Positions 34,724 to 44,622 of a DNA stretch of 64,000 nucleotides are shown here, one piece after another. The position numbers and the translations under genes are program-made. The notes beneath the pieces were generated by a model. It was given only the letters and a program-made list of their open reading frames with translations, searched no databases and was not told the origin of the DNA. Numbering within the stretch: position 1 is the stretch's first letter; the number at the start of each line of letters is the position of its first letter. This stretch comes from Pinibacter soli (GTDB lineage Bacteria; Bacteroidota; Bacteroidia; Chitinophagales; Chitinophagaceae), in NCBI RefSeq assembly GCF_029961145.1, contig NZ_JASBRG010000006.1, positions 174,660 through 238,659 on the forward strand. The letters run 5' to 3'.

Positions 34724-37042
34724 TTAAAACAATTGCTCCAAAACCAGGAAAGGCGAGTGTGAATGTTGTTTACTCACTTCTTCACATTTTGCTACACTGT
34801 TAGTGGTTGCATTTTGTAAAGATGAGTTAGGGTCGGCTTGTGTGGTGCTTGTTTTAATGTTAATGGTACTGTCTATTTTAATATCTACTTTCTTTTTGTT
34901 GTTGTGATAACGATAGCTTCCTGTATCTGTTGATGGTTTTTTGTCTGGATGACTGTTTTTATTATTGTCATTATTATCATCATCATCACTTGCATCAATT
35001 TCAACTTTGTCTTTGTCGATCTTCATGTTGAAACGACCGCTTTTGCGATTGTTTTTTTTGCTTCTTTCCGAAACTCTTTCGAGGCAATTTTCTGTCATTA
35101 TATATTCCACATTGCTTTTCCATTTGCAGGAGTTGCTCAGGTCTTGATCATCAAATTCTACATTAATGCCTTTTCTACCGCTGCGTTTGTCGATGTCTAT
35201 ATTGAACCATTCGTAATCATCAATGCTTTCATCCATTTCGATTCGTTTTCCTACAGGCACTTCCACAATCAAAAGCACTTGCTGGTTGCGAAACTTATCA
35301 TCTCTTGTTACTGCGAAACCTTTTGGCAATGAAATGATAGAGTCCTGCTGGTTTACATCGAATCTGATGTTGCTCGCCAGCTGTTTAGCTCTGTCTATAT
35401 TCGGGCTGCGGCTAAAGCGCACTTTGTAAATGTGATAAGATGAATCTTTACTTTTTATTACATTGATACGAACAGTTCTGAACATGATAGAATCATTTGA
35501 CAATCCGAAGAAAGGTGCGTGATTCATGTCTGCTCCAAACCAGTTGTCATCATAGTAAGTGCCCGGTTTCACATTTGCCTGGATAAACATTTTGCCGCTT
35601 GTAGGCTGCGTAATATCTAGCGTTTCATCAACACCCGATCTTGATTTAAAGTCGTGTGCTAAGTTGGCGATCAAAATTATTCCGGCAATTAAACCGATCG
35701 TCCACAATGTTCCGAAAACAAAACCAAGATAGTGGCGGCGTGAACGAACACCCATGATGCGTCTGATCAACCATGTGATAATCGCAACCAGAGGCAAAGC
35801 GAGAAAAAATGCCAGAACAAGCCACAGAAGGAAATTTTCCCAGAAACCTTCGAAGATGAAATGCTTCATCGGATACACTGATATTCCACCGAAAAACAAT
35901 CCTATCAATACTCCAAACAATGACAGCGCTATAACTCCCGCGATAAAGAAGAAGACTACTTTGAACAGCGTTCCTATTACTGATCCTAAGTCACTTCCCC
36001 TTTTTTTTAAAGTGGGGGCTGCTTCTGCGCCAAAGTCTCTGGCACGGCTGCCCGCTGTAGAACCAAATTCTTTCGCTCTTTCGCCTAAATTCTGAGCTGC
36101 TTCTTTCACTTCGCTCCCAAATTTTTCAGCACGTGTTTTCATACTCGCAAGGTCATCATTCACAGTGTTGCGGATGGTGTTCAGGTCAACTTTTTCGCCG
36201 CGCATTTCCAATTTCTCAGATGCTGAAGTTGCATAGGGAACAGCGATCCACAAAATGATGTACGTAATAAACAGTGTGCTGCCAAGGGAATTGGTTATAA
36301 TACGTGGGCCAAAATGCCAGCCCCAGTTCCAATCCCAGAAAAATGCGTGGAAACTGCTGGAAATAATGCCGATGATGAATGGCAATGCGAAGATCAATCT
36401 TGGGATCCATGAATCGATATGGAAGTAAGACGCAAGGCCACCGCATACTCCACCAATTACTTTATCATCGGCGTTACGAAAAAGTCTTTTGGTGATACTC
36501 GATTGAACTGATTGTGATGGCACGATCACCCACAATAAAATATACACCCAGAATAATACACCGAACAATAAAGCGAAAATGATACGAACAATTACAGGAT
36601 CGAGGTGAAGGTAGTTTGCTATTCCGCTACATACACCACCAATGATCTTGTCATCTGCATTGCGGAAAAATCTTCCTCTGCTATAAGGCATTGTTGGCGC
36701 CTGTGGTTGCTGCTGATAAGTGTTTTGCTGCTGTTGATTTGTATTTGCGTTACCTGTAGTTGTTGCAGGCTCTGCGTCAATTGCATCAAAATCTTCAGGG
36801 CGACCTATACTTGCCATGATAGAATTAATATCGTCATCGGTTATGCAGTTTGCACCACGTTTCAGGCGATCGCTAAACAATTCTGCAACGCGGCCCTCAA
36901 TGTCGTTGATGATTTCATCACGTCCGTCTTCGTTAGCGAAGTATTTGCGCAGGCTATCTATATACTGCTTAAGAATATCATAAGCAGATTCCTCGATAGG
37001 TATTACCCTTCCCTGGAAGTTTATATTGATAATCTTTTTCAT
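34724..37042 (-). CDS. PspC-domain membrane protein (two PspC units)
   Basis: A 772-residue protein. Residues 1-95 form an N-terminal region with predicted helices (IEGRVAELFSDRL); a Gln/Asn-rich linker follows. Two PspC domains then come in tandem, FFRNADDKIIGGVCSGIANYLHLD (here given as FFRNADDKIIGGVC, then SGIANYLHLD, about 125-180) and LFRNADDKVIGGVCGGLASY (about 186-275). A coiled region, four or so more membrane helices (about 365-480) and a beta-rich C-terminal part with Asp/Asn/Lys runs follow. PspC proteins are linked to envelope stress. It is 25 nt after a PadR regulator gene on the same strand. Confidence 0.88.
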   Translation of the reverse strand: MKKIININFQGRVIPIEESAYDILKQYIDSLRKYFANEDGRDEIINDIEGRVAELFSDRLKRGANCITDDDINSIMASIGRPEDFDAIDAEPATTTGNANTNQQQQNTYQQQPQAPTMPYSRGRFFRNADDKIIGGVCSGIANYLHLDPVIVRIIFALLFGVLFWVYILLWVIVPSQSVQSSITKRLFRNADDKVIGGVCGGLASYFHIDSWIPRLIFALPFIIGIISSSFHAFFWDWNWGWHFGPRIITNSLGSTLFITYIILWIAVPYATSASEKLEMRGEKVDLNTIRNTVNDDLASMKTRAEKFGSEVKEAAQNLGERAKEFGSTAGSRARDFGAEAAPTLKKRGSDLGSVIGTLFKVVFFFIAGVIALSLFGVLIGLFFGGISVYPMKHFIFEGFWENFLLWLVLAFFLALPLVAIITWLIRRIMGVRSRRHYLGFVFGTLWTIGLIAGIILIANLAHDFKSRSGVDETLDITQPTSGKMFIQANVKPGTYYDDNWFGADMNHAPFFGLSNDSIMFRTVRINVIKSKDSSYHIYKVRFSRSPNIDRAKQLASNIRFDVNQQDSIISLPKGFAVTRDDKFRNQQVLLIVEVPVGKRIEMDESIDDYEWFNIDIDKRSGRKGINVEFDDQDLSNSCKWKSNVEYIMTENCLERVSERSKKNNRKSGRFNMKIDKDKVEIDASDDDDNNDNNKNSHPDKKPSTDTGSYRYHNNKKKVDIKIDSTINIKTSTTQADPNSSLQNATTNSVAKCEEVSKQHSHSPFLVLEQLF

Positions 37043-37067
37043 CTTTTAGGTATTTTGTAGGTTGTTA

Positions 37068-37436
37068 TTAGTTGGTGTTGGTATTATCTGGAACTGTAGG
37101 AAGCGATTCATTCTTGTTGGTAAGTTTGTTGACCCCGTTGGCCAATTCGTTCCATGTAGTTTCCAGTTCTTTATAAAAGGTCATCCCTTTTTCTGTGAGG
37201 CTGAAATACTTTCTCGGTGGCCCCGAGTTGCTCTCAACCCATCTGTATGTTAGCATTTCTGCGTTTTTCAATCTGGTGAGTAAAGGGTAAAGGGTTCCTT
37301 CCAGAATTTGAAGACCTGCTGCCCTCATTTCATCCACAATATCGCTGGGATATGCTTCACCCCTGCGAATGATGGAAAGGATGCAGAATTCCAATATGCC
37401 CTTTCTCATCTGGCTCTGTGTGTTTTCTATATTCAT
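37068..37436 (-). CDS. PadR-family transcriptional regulator
   Basis: A 122-residue winged-helix repressor: MRKGILEFCILSIIRRGEAYPSD in the first helices (QMRKGILEFCILS, then IIRRGEAYPSDIV), LQILEGTLYPLLTRL as the recognition helix, and SNSGPPRKYFSLTEKG as the wing, all typical of PadR. The start is ATG 37436. It is the first gene of a two-gene operon with the PspC protein, a pairing common in Bacteroidota. A palindrome over its -33 box suggests autorepression. Confidence 0.92.
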   Translation of the reverse strand: MNIENTQSQMRKGILEFCILSIIRRGEAYPSDIVDEMRAAGLQILEGTLYPLLTRLKNAEMLTYRWVESNSGPPRKYFSLTEKGMTFYKELETTWNELANGVNKLTNKNESLPTVPDNTNTN

Positions 37437-37543
37437 GATCTTCCTGTTTTGTACAGATAAAAATGGCGAATCAGGATAAGGTTTTGTTGATAAGGTCAAT
37501 GTTCGATCGCCATTTATATCTGCTTTGTGATCTTTTGACAACA

Positions 37544-37584
37544 CAAACATAGGTAAAGTTTTAGTACTATGCAACACATAGTAC
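37544..37584 (-). promoter_or_regulatory. padR-pspC promoter overlapped by a PadR operator
   Basis: On the minus strand a -7 box TATGTTTG (37551-37544) lies 20 nt after a TTG -33 box (37574-37572). A palindrome with perfect 8-bp arms, GTACTATG (37564-37571) and CATAGTAC (37577-37584), 5 nt apart, covers the -33 box. A bound repressor would block the promoter. A half site GTACTAT recurs at 37805-37811. Confidence 0.6.
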
Positions 37585-37939
37585 CATGTTTTTTTCAGTA
37601 ATTTTTAATGGAAGGAAGTGTATATAGCATAAGCAATTGATTTTCAACTGTTAATTTTTTGAAATATTTTTTAAAAAATTTTTCCCGGGATAATCCTACG
37701 GTTTTGTGCAAATGCCGCAACGTATCATGAGAACTTTAAGAACGCTTTTTATGACTTTCGATAACACTAAACTGTAAACGAAAATGTTGGATCGCATTTT
37801 GGTAGTACTATTGCAAAAGTTTTGTGTTTGAGAGAAGTGAAGTCAGAAGAAGTTTCTCTTCGCACCGGGATTTTTAGCATTGTAGAGCGCTTGCGAATAG
37901 AAACTTCATATTTCTTTATAATTTCGAATTTTTTTTAAG
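37585..37939. other. AT-rich intergenic region before the exopolysaccharide cluster
   Basis: This 355-nt gap separates the padR promoter from the first exopolysaccharide gene. It holds A/T runs around 37660-37685, a half copy of the PadR site (37805-37811) and a TAGCATTG box (37875-37882) that also occurs at 731-738. The cluster promoter must lie here, but I cannot fix it. No gene or RNA is recognised. Confidence 0.4.
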
Positions 37940-38863
37940 ATGAATAGTAACCAGACCCGCCTACCTGAAAATGATGAAATATCGTTGAGCTCAATGCTGC
38001 AAACAGGACGATATTTATTAGAAAAGTGTTTTGATTTGTTTTTCCTTTTTTTAAAGGAATTCAAGAAAATCTGGCACATCATTTTGATCTCTGTTCTAAT
38101 TGGCACGGGCATTTCGTATTTCTTTTGGGTATATCGTGAAAAGAATTCTGTAAAAGGTGTTCAAATGCTGGTGGTTAATAACATAATGCCCAAATATGTT
38201 TATGGGCAAATCATTGACAATCTGAACACAATTATGGCCGCACACCGCCCAGATCAAATTTCAAAAGAGTTGAAGGTTGATAGCAGCGTGGCTGAAAACA
38301 TTGTAAGCGTGAAGGCATTGAGCATGCAGGGAGAACCATTGTGGAAAGATCCGTCTCCCAAAACCGATGAGGTATTCAAAATTATCGCTCAGGTAAAGAA
38401 TACCCGGATAAAAGATACGCTGCAAAGCGCATTATTGAATTACATGAATTCAAGCGTTTATTTGGCTCGCGTACAACAAACGAAAATGGAAATTGCATCA
38501 CAGAGGATATCATCGTTTGACAAAGACATTGCAACACTGGATTCTTTGAAAAAGACGTTTTTAAAACGTGCGACCCAGCCCGGTAGAATGGGAGATAGTA
38601 TTGGCATCGTTGATCTGTTTGTTAAGGCAGATCTGTTGTTGGACAAAAAGGATAGCTATTCGGAATATATTAAGACCAAATACCAGCCCCTCATGTTGAT
38701 TGATGGTTTTAAAGGTGGGGCGCCCCTCACACAAGAACCATATTTATTGCCATTATTAATCAAAAGTGTTTTATCTGGATTGCTGGCAGGCATCTTGTGC
38801 TGCCTGATTATTGCGCTTGTAAAAGCGGGGAAAAACTATTTAAACACTAGTATGAACCAATAG
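37940..38863 (+). CDS. Wzz-like polysaccharide co-polymerase
   Basis: A 307-residue inner-membrane protein with a membrane helix near the N-terminus (IWHIILISVLIGTGISYFFW, about 44-63), a long, mostly helical periplasmic part, and a second helix near the C-terminus (LIKSVLSGLLAGILCCLIIAL, about 272-292). This layout is that of chain-length regulators of Wzx/Wzy pathways. The fused or adjacent tyrosine kinase found in many capsule systems is absent. It opens the exopolysaccharide cluster. Confidence 0.75.
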   Translation: MNSNQTRLPENDEISLSSMLQTGRYLLEKCFDLFFLFLKEFKKIWHIILISVLIGTGISYFFWVYREKNSVKGVQMLVVNNIMPKYVYGQIIDNLNTIMAAHRPDQISKELKVDSSVAENIVSVKALSMQGEPLWKDPSPKTDEVFKIIAQVKNTRIKDTLQSALLNYMNSSVYLARVQQTKMEIASQRISSFDKDIATLDSLKKTFLKRATQPGRMGDSIGIVDLFVKADLLLDKKDSYSEYIKTKYQPLMLIDGFKGGAPLTQEPYLLPLLIKSVLSGLLAGILCCLIIALVKAGKNYLNTSMNQ

Positions 38864-38899
38864 CAAACCTTGGATAATAATTTCTAAAAAAAAATTGCA

Positions 38900-40147
38900 A
38901 TGGTTGATTCAGATGGTAAAATAAATAAGTATTTGCCCTTCGCTGTGCTTTACTTTTTTTTTAATAGTCTTTTATTGCCGCTTGGATTATTATACACGAC
39001 GCTTTTAACGCCGGTATTTATCTTGTGGCTTTACAAATATCCCGTTTTCAAATATTTCTATTTTTTTGTGGCACTGTCGGTGGTATTTGCTGTTGTTCAT
39101 TTTTTTAATGGAGTAAGTTTTGCCGGTTACACCAAATCATATGTTTTAATTCTTTCGGTATTCTTTTGGTGCATGGCATTTTATCAGTTCCTGCTGAATT
39201 GCAATAGTCTGCAGGGAATATTCAATAAGCTGATCATAATTAATTTTTTTCTGGTGCTTCTTGCACTGGCGTTTTATTTCGTTCCTTTTTTGAAGCCAAT
39301 ATTGTGGTATAAAAATAGCCTCACCGCGGGATCCGGCAATGTGTACAGACTGAAGCTATTCACTTATGAAGCTTCCTATTATTCGTTGTTGTTGGTTCCG
39401 CTGGTATATTATTATTATTTGAAAATATTATTTTTTCGCACGGGAAGTAACATGTTGATCTTTTGCCTTGCCACACTACCCATCTTACTTTCGTTTTCTT
39501 TTGGTGTACTTGGAGGAATTGCTTTAGGCTTTGTTCTTCTATTGGTGTCAGACGTCAAATTGTTTTACATAAAGAAGATAAAATATATTTTGATAACGGG
39601 TCTTGTTGTGCTCCCCGCTGTATTTTTTATTCTCTACTATATTTTTCCCAACAACGTGTTGTTTCTTCGAATTGGCAACATCATTGGTGGTAATGACACT
39701 TCTTTTAACGGCAGAACAAGCGATTCAATAATTCTTGCATACAAAATTGCAAGGGACAAGAACCTGTTATTCGGGTGTGGGCCAGGCCAAACGAAGTTAA
39801 TTGGTGCAGATTTTTTCAAGGAATTCTACCACAGATATTTTGCAGAAAGCGAAGTGGTTCTTCCCAACAATGTTGCTGATATATTGGCTGCATATGGACT
39901 ACTGGGCGTTTTGCTTAAATTGGGCGTCGAGTTTTATTTATTCTTCAAAACCCGTGTATTTGACAACTATTACAGACTGGGACTTTTCATTTTCATTTTC
40001 ATTTACCAGTTTACAGGAAGTTTTATTACTAACATTGCCGAGTACGTGATTTGGATTTTAGCATTTACTGCGCCTATTTTTCCTGAATTTAATAAAAGAA
40101 ATGTTTTTCCCGATTACTACAATAATGAATTGATACGGAATGCGTAG
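38900..40147 (+). CDS. Wzy-like polysaccharide polymerase
   Basis: A 415-residue protein with about 10-12 membrane helices. A periplasmic loop at about residues 262-330 carries NGRTSDSIILAYKIARD and GCGPGQTKLIG, a pattern typical of O-antigen polymerases and ligases, where an Arg or His in the loop binds the lipid-linked sugar. It follows the Wzz-like gene at 36 nt. A second polymerase or ligase is encoded at 45531. Confidence 0.75.
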   Translation: MVDSDGKINKYLPFAVLYFFFNSLLLPLGLLYTTLLTPVFILWLYKYPVFKYFYFFVALSVVFAVVHFFNGVSFAGYTKSYVLILSVFFWCMAFYQFLLNCNSLQGIFNKLIIINFFLVLLALAFYFVPFLKPILWYKNSLTAGSGNVYRLKLFTYEASYYSLLLVPLVYYYYLKILFFRTGSNMLIFCLATLPILLSFSFGVLGGIALGFVLLLVSDVKLFYIKKIKYILITGLVVLPAVFFILYYIFPNNVLFLRIGNIIGGNDTSFNGRTSDSIILAYKIARDKNLLFGCGPGQTKLIGADFFKEFYHRYFAESEVVLPNNVADILAAYGLLGVLLKLGVEFYLFFKTRVFDNYYRLGLFIFIFIYQFTGSFITNIAEYVIWILAFTAPIFPEFNKRNVFPDYYNNELIRNA

Positions 40148-40223
40148 ATAATCCAGTTTCTCCTATGCAACGTTTGCGAAGCTATTATTAATGTATTTGT
40201 GATGAATTTACGATTTAAAGCAG

Positions 40224-41351
40224 ATGAAGATTTTATTTATTACAAGGGCCACTATTTATACCAACAAAGGCGGAGACACTGTTCAAATTACCGAAACAGC
40301 AAAGCATCTTTCTGCAAGAGGCGTGCATGTTGATATTAGGTCGTGTACTGATAAAATCGACTATTCATCTTACGACCTTCTTCATTTTTTTAATATAATA
40401 CGGCCTGCGGATATCCTGTCGCATATTAGAAATTCCGGAAAACCTTTTGTAGTATCCACCATCTATGTTGAATATGCTGAGTTTGAAAAGAAAGCTCGGA
40501 CAGGATTAATGGGAATGTTATTCAAGTTCTTTTCGGCTGATTTTATTGAGTACCTGAAAGTAATTGCAAGAGCCATTATCAAAGGGGAAAAAATTGTGAG
40601 CCCTGTGTATCTGTTTTGGGGACACCGAAAATCACTGAAGTTCGTAATTGAAGAAGCTTCACTATTGCTTCCCAATTCTAATAGTGAATACAATCGATTG
40701 GCAAGAAATTATAAAACAACTCAAAATTATTTGGTTGTTCCAAACGCGATTAGTACAGCATTATTTTTGAAAAATTCATCACCTGCAAAAAATGAAAAAC
40801 TCGTATTGTGTGTAGGACGAATTGAAGGATTAAAGAACCAGCTCAATTTAATTAAAGCCCTAAATGATACTGAGTACCAATTAATCATTATAGGAGCTGC
40901 TGCAACAAATCAGCTTGATTATTTTGAGCAATGCAAGGCAGCTGCATCTGCGAACATTTCGTTTATTGACAATATACCTCAGCAGCAGCTGGTTCGCTAT
41001 TATGAGGAGGCAAAAGTTCATGTCCTTCCCAGTTGGTTTGAGACAACTGGATTGAGTTCTCTGGAGGCAGGCGCAATGGGCTGCAACGTGGTTATTACAG
41101 ACAAAGGCGACGCTAGTGAATATTTCGGTGACCTGGCATTTTATTGTGATCCGGCATCGTCGTCGTCAATTTTTAAAGCGGTAGACGAAGCGGCAAAAGA
41201 ACCGGTTAAGCAAGCATTACGCGAAAAAATTATTTCCAACTACACATGGGAAATTGCCGCATTGAAAACTGAAGAGGCCTATAATATCGTTTTACAAAAA
41301 AGTATTGATTATGCGAATCGGAATAATTGGAACAAGGGGAATACCCAATAG
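40224..41351 (+). CDS. Glycosyltransferase family 4-type
   Basis: A 375-residue GT-B glycosyltransferase. The C-terminal domain carries LVLCVGRIEGLKNQLNLIKAL (as LCVGRIEGLKNQLN), VHVLPSWFETTGLSSLEAGA and GCNVVITDKGDASEYFGD, the usual nucleotide-sugar binding pattern with the conserved Glu-x7-Glu type motif (ETTGLSSLE). The sugar is unknown. Its end overlaps the next gene by 41 nt, a sign of tight coupling. Confidence 0.88.
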   Translation: MKILFITRATIYTNKGGDTVQITETAKHLSARGVHVDIRSCTDKIDYSSYDLLHFFNIIRPADILSHIRNSGKPFVVSTIYVEYAEFEKKARTGLMGMLFKFFSADFIEYLKVIARAIIKGEKIVSPVYLFWGHRKSLKFVIEEASLLLPNSNSEYNRLARNYKTTQNYLVVPNAISTALFLKNSSPAKNEKLVLCVGRIEGLKNQLNLIKALNDTEYQLIIIGAAATNQLDYFEQCKAAASANISFIDNIPQQQLVRYYEEAKVHVLPSWFETTGLSSLEAGAMGCNVVITDKGDASEYFGDLAFYCDPASSSSIFKAVDEAAKEPVKQALREKIISNYTWEIAALKTEEAYNIVLQKSIDYANRNNWNKGNTQ

Positions 41352-42411
41352 ACATGGCGGGTTTGAACAATTTGTAGAATGCGTGGCTCCCGTTTTGGTG
41401 GAGAGGGGACACGAGGTTTTTGTATACAACTCTTCATTGCATCCTTACCAGGGAAATGAATGGAAAGGTGTCAAGATTATTCACCAGAGCGACCCCGAAG
41501 ATAAATTGGGGTCAGCAGGCCAATTTATTTACGACTTGAATTGTATTCTTGATTCCAGAAAGCGGAACTATGATATTATTTTGCAACTTGGCTATACCAG
41601 CAGCAGCGTCTGGAGCTTTTTATATTCCGGGAAGTCTGTTCTGATCACTAACATGGATGGCCTGGAGTGGAAAAGAAGTAAATATTCCAAAGCGGTTAAG
41701 CTTTTTTTGAAATCTGCGGAAAGATGGGCGGCATTGTACAGCGACTATCTAATTGCTGATTCAAAGGGCATTCAAAGCTATTTGTGGGACAAATACAAAA
41801 AGCAATCTGAATTTATTGCGTACGGCGCTACACCAATAGCGACTTCGAGCGAGGCAGTGTTGAAACCATACAATCTTGAGAAATATAAATACAACATGCT
41901 GATCGCGAGAATGGAGCCCGAAAACAATATAGAAGCAATTATCAGAGGCCACGTTAAAGCGGCACACAAAGTTCCTCTCGTGGTAGTAGGGGGGCTTAAC
42001 AATCAATATGGCAAGCAACTAAAAGAAAAATACGAGTCAGCTTTCATTATTTTCACGGGTGCCATTTATGATCTGGATACTTTGGATAACCTGCGTTTTT
42101 ACTCAAATTTGTATTTTCATGGACATTCCGTGGGGGGTACCAATCCGTCATTGCTTGAGGCAATGTCGTCGAACGCGTTGATTGTTGCAAATGAAAATAT
42201 CTTTAACAGGTCGGTATTGGGAGATGACGCCTTTTATTTTGAAAATGAAAATGACGTCGCTTCTGTGTTGGACAGTGAATTAAAGAAAGAAGATAATCTT
42301 CAAATGCTGTCGGAAAACCAGGAAAAGATTCTTCTTCATTATTCGTGGACACAAATAATAAATAAGCTTGAATTATTTTTAACCAATTCCTTGAAAACGA
42401 AATCTCATTAA
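41311..42411 (+). CDS. Glycosyltransferase with DUF1972 N-terminal domain
   Basis: A 366-residue GT-B glycosyltransferase. The N-terminus, MRIGIIGTRGIPNRHGGFEQF, begins as in DUF1972 (MRIGIIGTRGIPNRHGG, then FEQF), often called rhamnosyltransferase-like. The C-terminal half has MLIARMEPENNIEAII, FHGHSVGGTNPSLLEAM and SNALIVANENIFNRSVLG. ATG 41311 is preferred to the in-frame TTG at 41305. It overlaps the previous gene by 41 nt. Confidence 0.88.
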   Translation: MRIGIIGTRGIPNRHGGFEQFVECVAPVLVERGHEVFVYNSSLHPYQGNEWKGVKIIHQSDPEDKLGSAGQFIYDLNCILDSRKRNYDIILQLGYTSSSVWSFLYSGKSVLITNMDGLEWKRSKYSKAVKLFLKSAERWAALYSDYLIADSKGIQSYLWDKYKKQSEFIAYGATPIATSSEAVLKPYNLEKYKYNMLIARMEPENNIEAIIRGHVKAAHKVPLVVVGGLNNQYGKQLKEKYESAFIIFTGAIYDLDTLDNLRFYSNLYFHGHSVGGTNPSLLEAMSSNALIVANENIFNRSVLGDDAFYFENENDVASVLDSELKKEDNLQMLSENQEKILLHYSWTQIINKLELFLTNSLKTKSH

Positions 42412-42434
42412 TAAACAACGTCATAGCTTTGAGA

Positions 42435-43871
42435 ATGAATGTCAGGAAAAATCTTTTTTATAATGCTTTGCTCGCTGTTTTTAACGTTCTCTTTCCCCTG
42501 GTTAGTTTTCCGTATGCATCGAGGATTTTGGGTCCTGACGGCGTAGGGATATCCCAGTTTGCCTTGACATTCACTCAATATTTTGTAATCGTTGCAGCAC
42601 TGGGAATACCGGTATATGGAATAAGAGAAGTTGCGAAATACAGGTCAAGCAAAATCGAGTTGTCAAAACTCTTTTCCGAATTATTTTTCATTAATGCGAT
42701 AGCCAGCATCGGTTTGTTTGCTGTTTACCTGGTGTTGATTTTCTCGGTTACATTTTTTGCGATTAATACATCTCTCTATTTTTTTTGCAGTGCGAATATT
42801 TTACTTGGGTTTTTAAATATAGATTGGCTGTATTCCGGACTGGATGAATTTAAAACCATTGCTGTACGCTCGATGATCATAAAGCTAATCAGTTTGGCTG
42901 CATTATTTGTTTTTGTAAAAACGCCGGATGATGTTCTTCGCTATCTGATTGTTCTAATTTTTTCGATCGTGGGTAACCAGATTTGGAATACGCTACTGAT
43001 TAAAGGTAAGGTGACGTTTGTGTTCCGGCAACTGAATTTTAGAAAACACATGAAACCGTTGTTTTTAATTTTTGCCACAGTACTTGCCATCAATATTTAC
43101 GGAATGCTTGATATTGTATTGCTTGGTTTTTTTTCCAATAACAGGGAAGTGGGACTGTATTCAGCAACAGTGCGTATTGTAAGGACAATTGTTCCCGTTA
43201 TAACCTCTCTGGGAACCGTTTTGATTCCATCAATGTCTATAGCAATCGCTCAGAACGAAAAAAGTAAGTTTGAAGAAATGGCGAATAAATTTAGTCATGC
43301 CATTTCTGTGTTTAGTATTCCAGCGGCGGTAGGTACCTATATTTATGCACCTGAAATTATACGGGTGATTTCAGGAAATAATTTTATCGATGCAATTCCA
43401 ATGATGCGAATGGTCGCATTTGTAATTGTTCTATCGCCCTTTCTATCTCTATACGCAATGCAGGTTTTGATGACTTCCAACAAGAACAGGGAAATGCTTA
43501 TTTCCATCTTATCGGGAGCTGTTTTTTCAGTGGTTTCCAACATCGTTGTAATTCCTTTTTTGGGCGGCCTGGGCTCGGCGATATGTATCGTTACTACTGA
43601 ATTGCTGATAATAATTATCGCTTATCATTTTGTAAAAAAGGATTTTGCTATCAAAATAAATGCTCAAACAATCTTTGTAAGTCTGCTGTTTTCAGGCTCT
43701 TTCGTTTTAATCGCATATGCATTAAGAAGGGTTCTTAGCAAAGATTTTATCATTTTGGCAGCGGGAATATCCGCTTCAGTTATAGTTTATTTATTGCTTC
43801 AGTTATTTGTGGCAAAAGACGAATTGGTATCAGGAAGCCTGAACAAATTTTTAAGAATTCGAAATTCATAA
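42435..43871 (+). CDS. Wzx-like oligosaccharide flippase
   Basis: A 478-residue protein with 12-14 membrane helices of the MATE/MOP flippase superfamily. The start, NVRKNLFYNALLAVFNVLFP, and LVSFPYASRILGPDGVGISQFA (the second given only as PYASRILGPDGVG) are the family pattern for polysaccharide Wzx proteins. It moves lipid-linked repeat units to the periplasm. ATG 42435 is chosen over TTG 42429. The next gene follows by 5 nt. Confidence 0.9.
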   Translation: MNVRKNLFYNALLAVFNVLFPLVSFPYASRILGPDGVGISQFALTFTQYFVIVAALGIPVYGIREVAKYRSSKIELSKLFSELFFINAIASIGLFAVYLVLIFSVTFFAINTSLYFFCSANILLGFLNIDWLYSGLDEFKTIAVRSMIIKLISLAALFVFVKTPDDVLRYLIVLIFSIVGNQIWNTLLIKGKVTFVFRQLNFRKHMKPLFLIFATVLAINIYGMLDIVLLGFFSNNREVGLYSATVRIVRTIVPVITSLGTVLIPSMSIAIAQNEKSKFEEMANKFSHAISVFSIPAAVGTYIYAPEIIRVISGNNFIDAIPMMRMVAFVIVLSPFLSLYAMQVLMTSNKNREMLISILSGAVFSVVSNIVVIPFLGGLGSAICIVTTELLIIIIAYHFVKKDFAIKINAQTIFVSLLFSGSFVLIAYALRRVLSKDFIILAAGISASVIVYLLLQLFVAKDELVSGSLNKFLRIRNS

Positions 43872-43876
43872 AAAGG

Positions 43877-44596
43877 ATGAATCACACGCTGGTCATTACA
43901 TCTGCAGTATATGTGAATAGCAATTTTACAGTTTTGACAGATGCTAAAAAGAGGTTGGAGCAATATGTTGAAAGCATAAAATTTTATTTGTCATCAACGC
44001 AAATAAAGAACATCATCATTTGCGACAATAGCGGATTCGACTATTCCTCTCGTCAGGATCTTGCAACGTTGGCGCGGGAAAATGACAAAAGGCTGGAATG
44101 TTATAGCTTTCACGGCGACAAGGATAATATCTTCAAAAAAGGAAAAGGTTACGGTGAAGGCGAAATGCTAAAATACCTTTTCTCAGAAAGTAAACTACTC
44201 AATCAACAAGCGTCATTCTGCAAAGTAACTGGAAGATTGGTCGTAAATAATATTGATCAGGTACTAAAAGCAATAAAGAAGGATCAGAATTATTTCCAGA
44301 TCATTGGGCTCAATCCATTTAAAAAAAGAGACAAAATAGATACAAGATTTTATCATTGTAAGACAAAAACTTTTGTCGATTATCTTATTAATGAATATCC
44401 AAAGGTTGATGACAACAGTGGCGTTTACCTGGAACATCTCTATTATAATGCCCTAACTTTGCACAGGAGATTGTTCCGGAATTTTAAGACAATTCCAGAT
44501 TTTGAAGGTGTTTCCGGAAGTACGGGACTGCCTTACAAAAGAACAAAGTTCAAATTGTTTATTCAGAAACTTGCTAATAAAGTTCTGGCACATTAA
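43877..44596 (+). CDS. Probable glycosyltransferase-like protein
   Basis: A 239-residue soluble protein in the exopolysaccharide cluster. I see IIICDNSG early on, then KGKGYGEGEMLKYLF and FCKVTGRLVVNN, which fit a GT-A-like fold where KVTGR would take part in donor binding. No DXD motif is clear. A Lys/Arg-rich end (LPYKRTKFKLFIQKL) suggests association with the membrane. The role is inferred from context; a sugar-modifying enzyme other than a glycosyltransferase is possible. Confidence 0.6.
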   Translation: MNHTLVITSAVYVNSNFTVLTDAKKRLEQYVESIKFYLSSTQIKNIIICDNSGFDYSSRQDLATLARENDKRLECYSFHGDKDNIFKKGKGYGEGEMLKYLFSESKLLNQQASFCKVTGRLVVNNIDQVLKAIKKDQNYFQIIGLNPFKKRDKIDTRFYHCKTKTFVDYLINEYPKVDDNSGVYLEHLYYNALTLHRRLFRNFKTIPDFEGVSGSTGLPYKRTKFKLFIQKLANKVLAH

Positions 44597-44622
44597 TCAA
44601 TAATTCACTTTTACTATACTGA

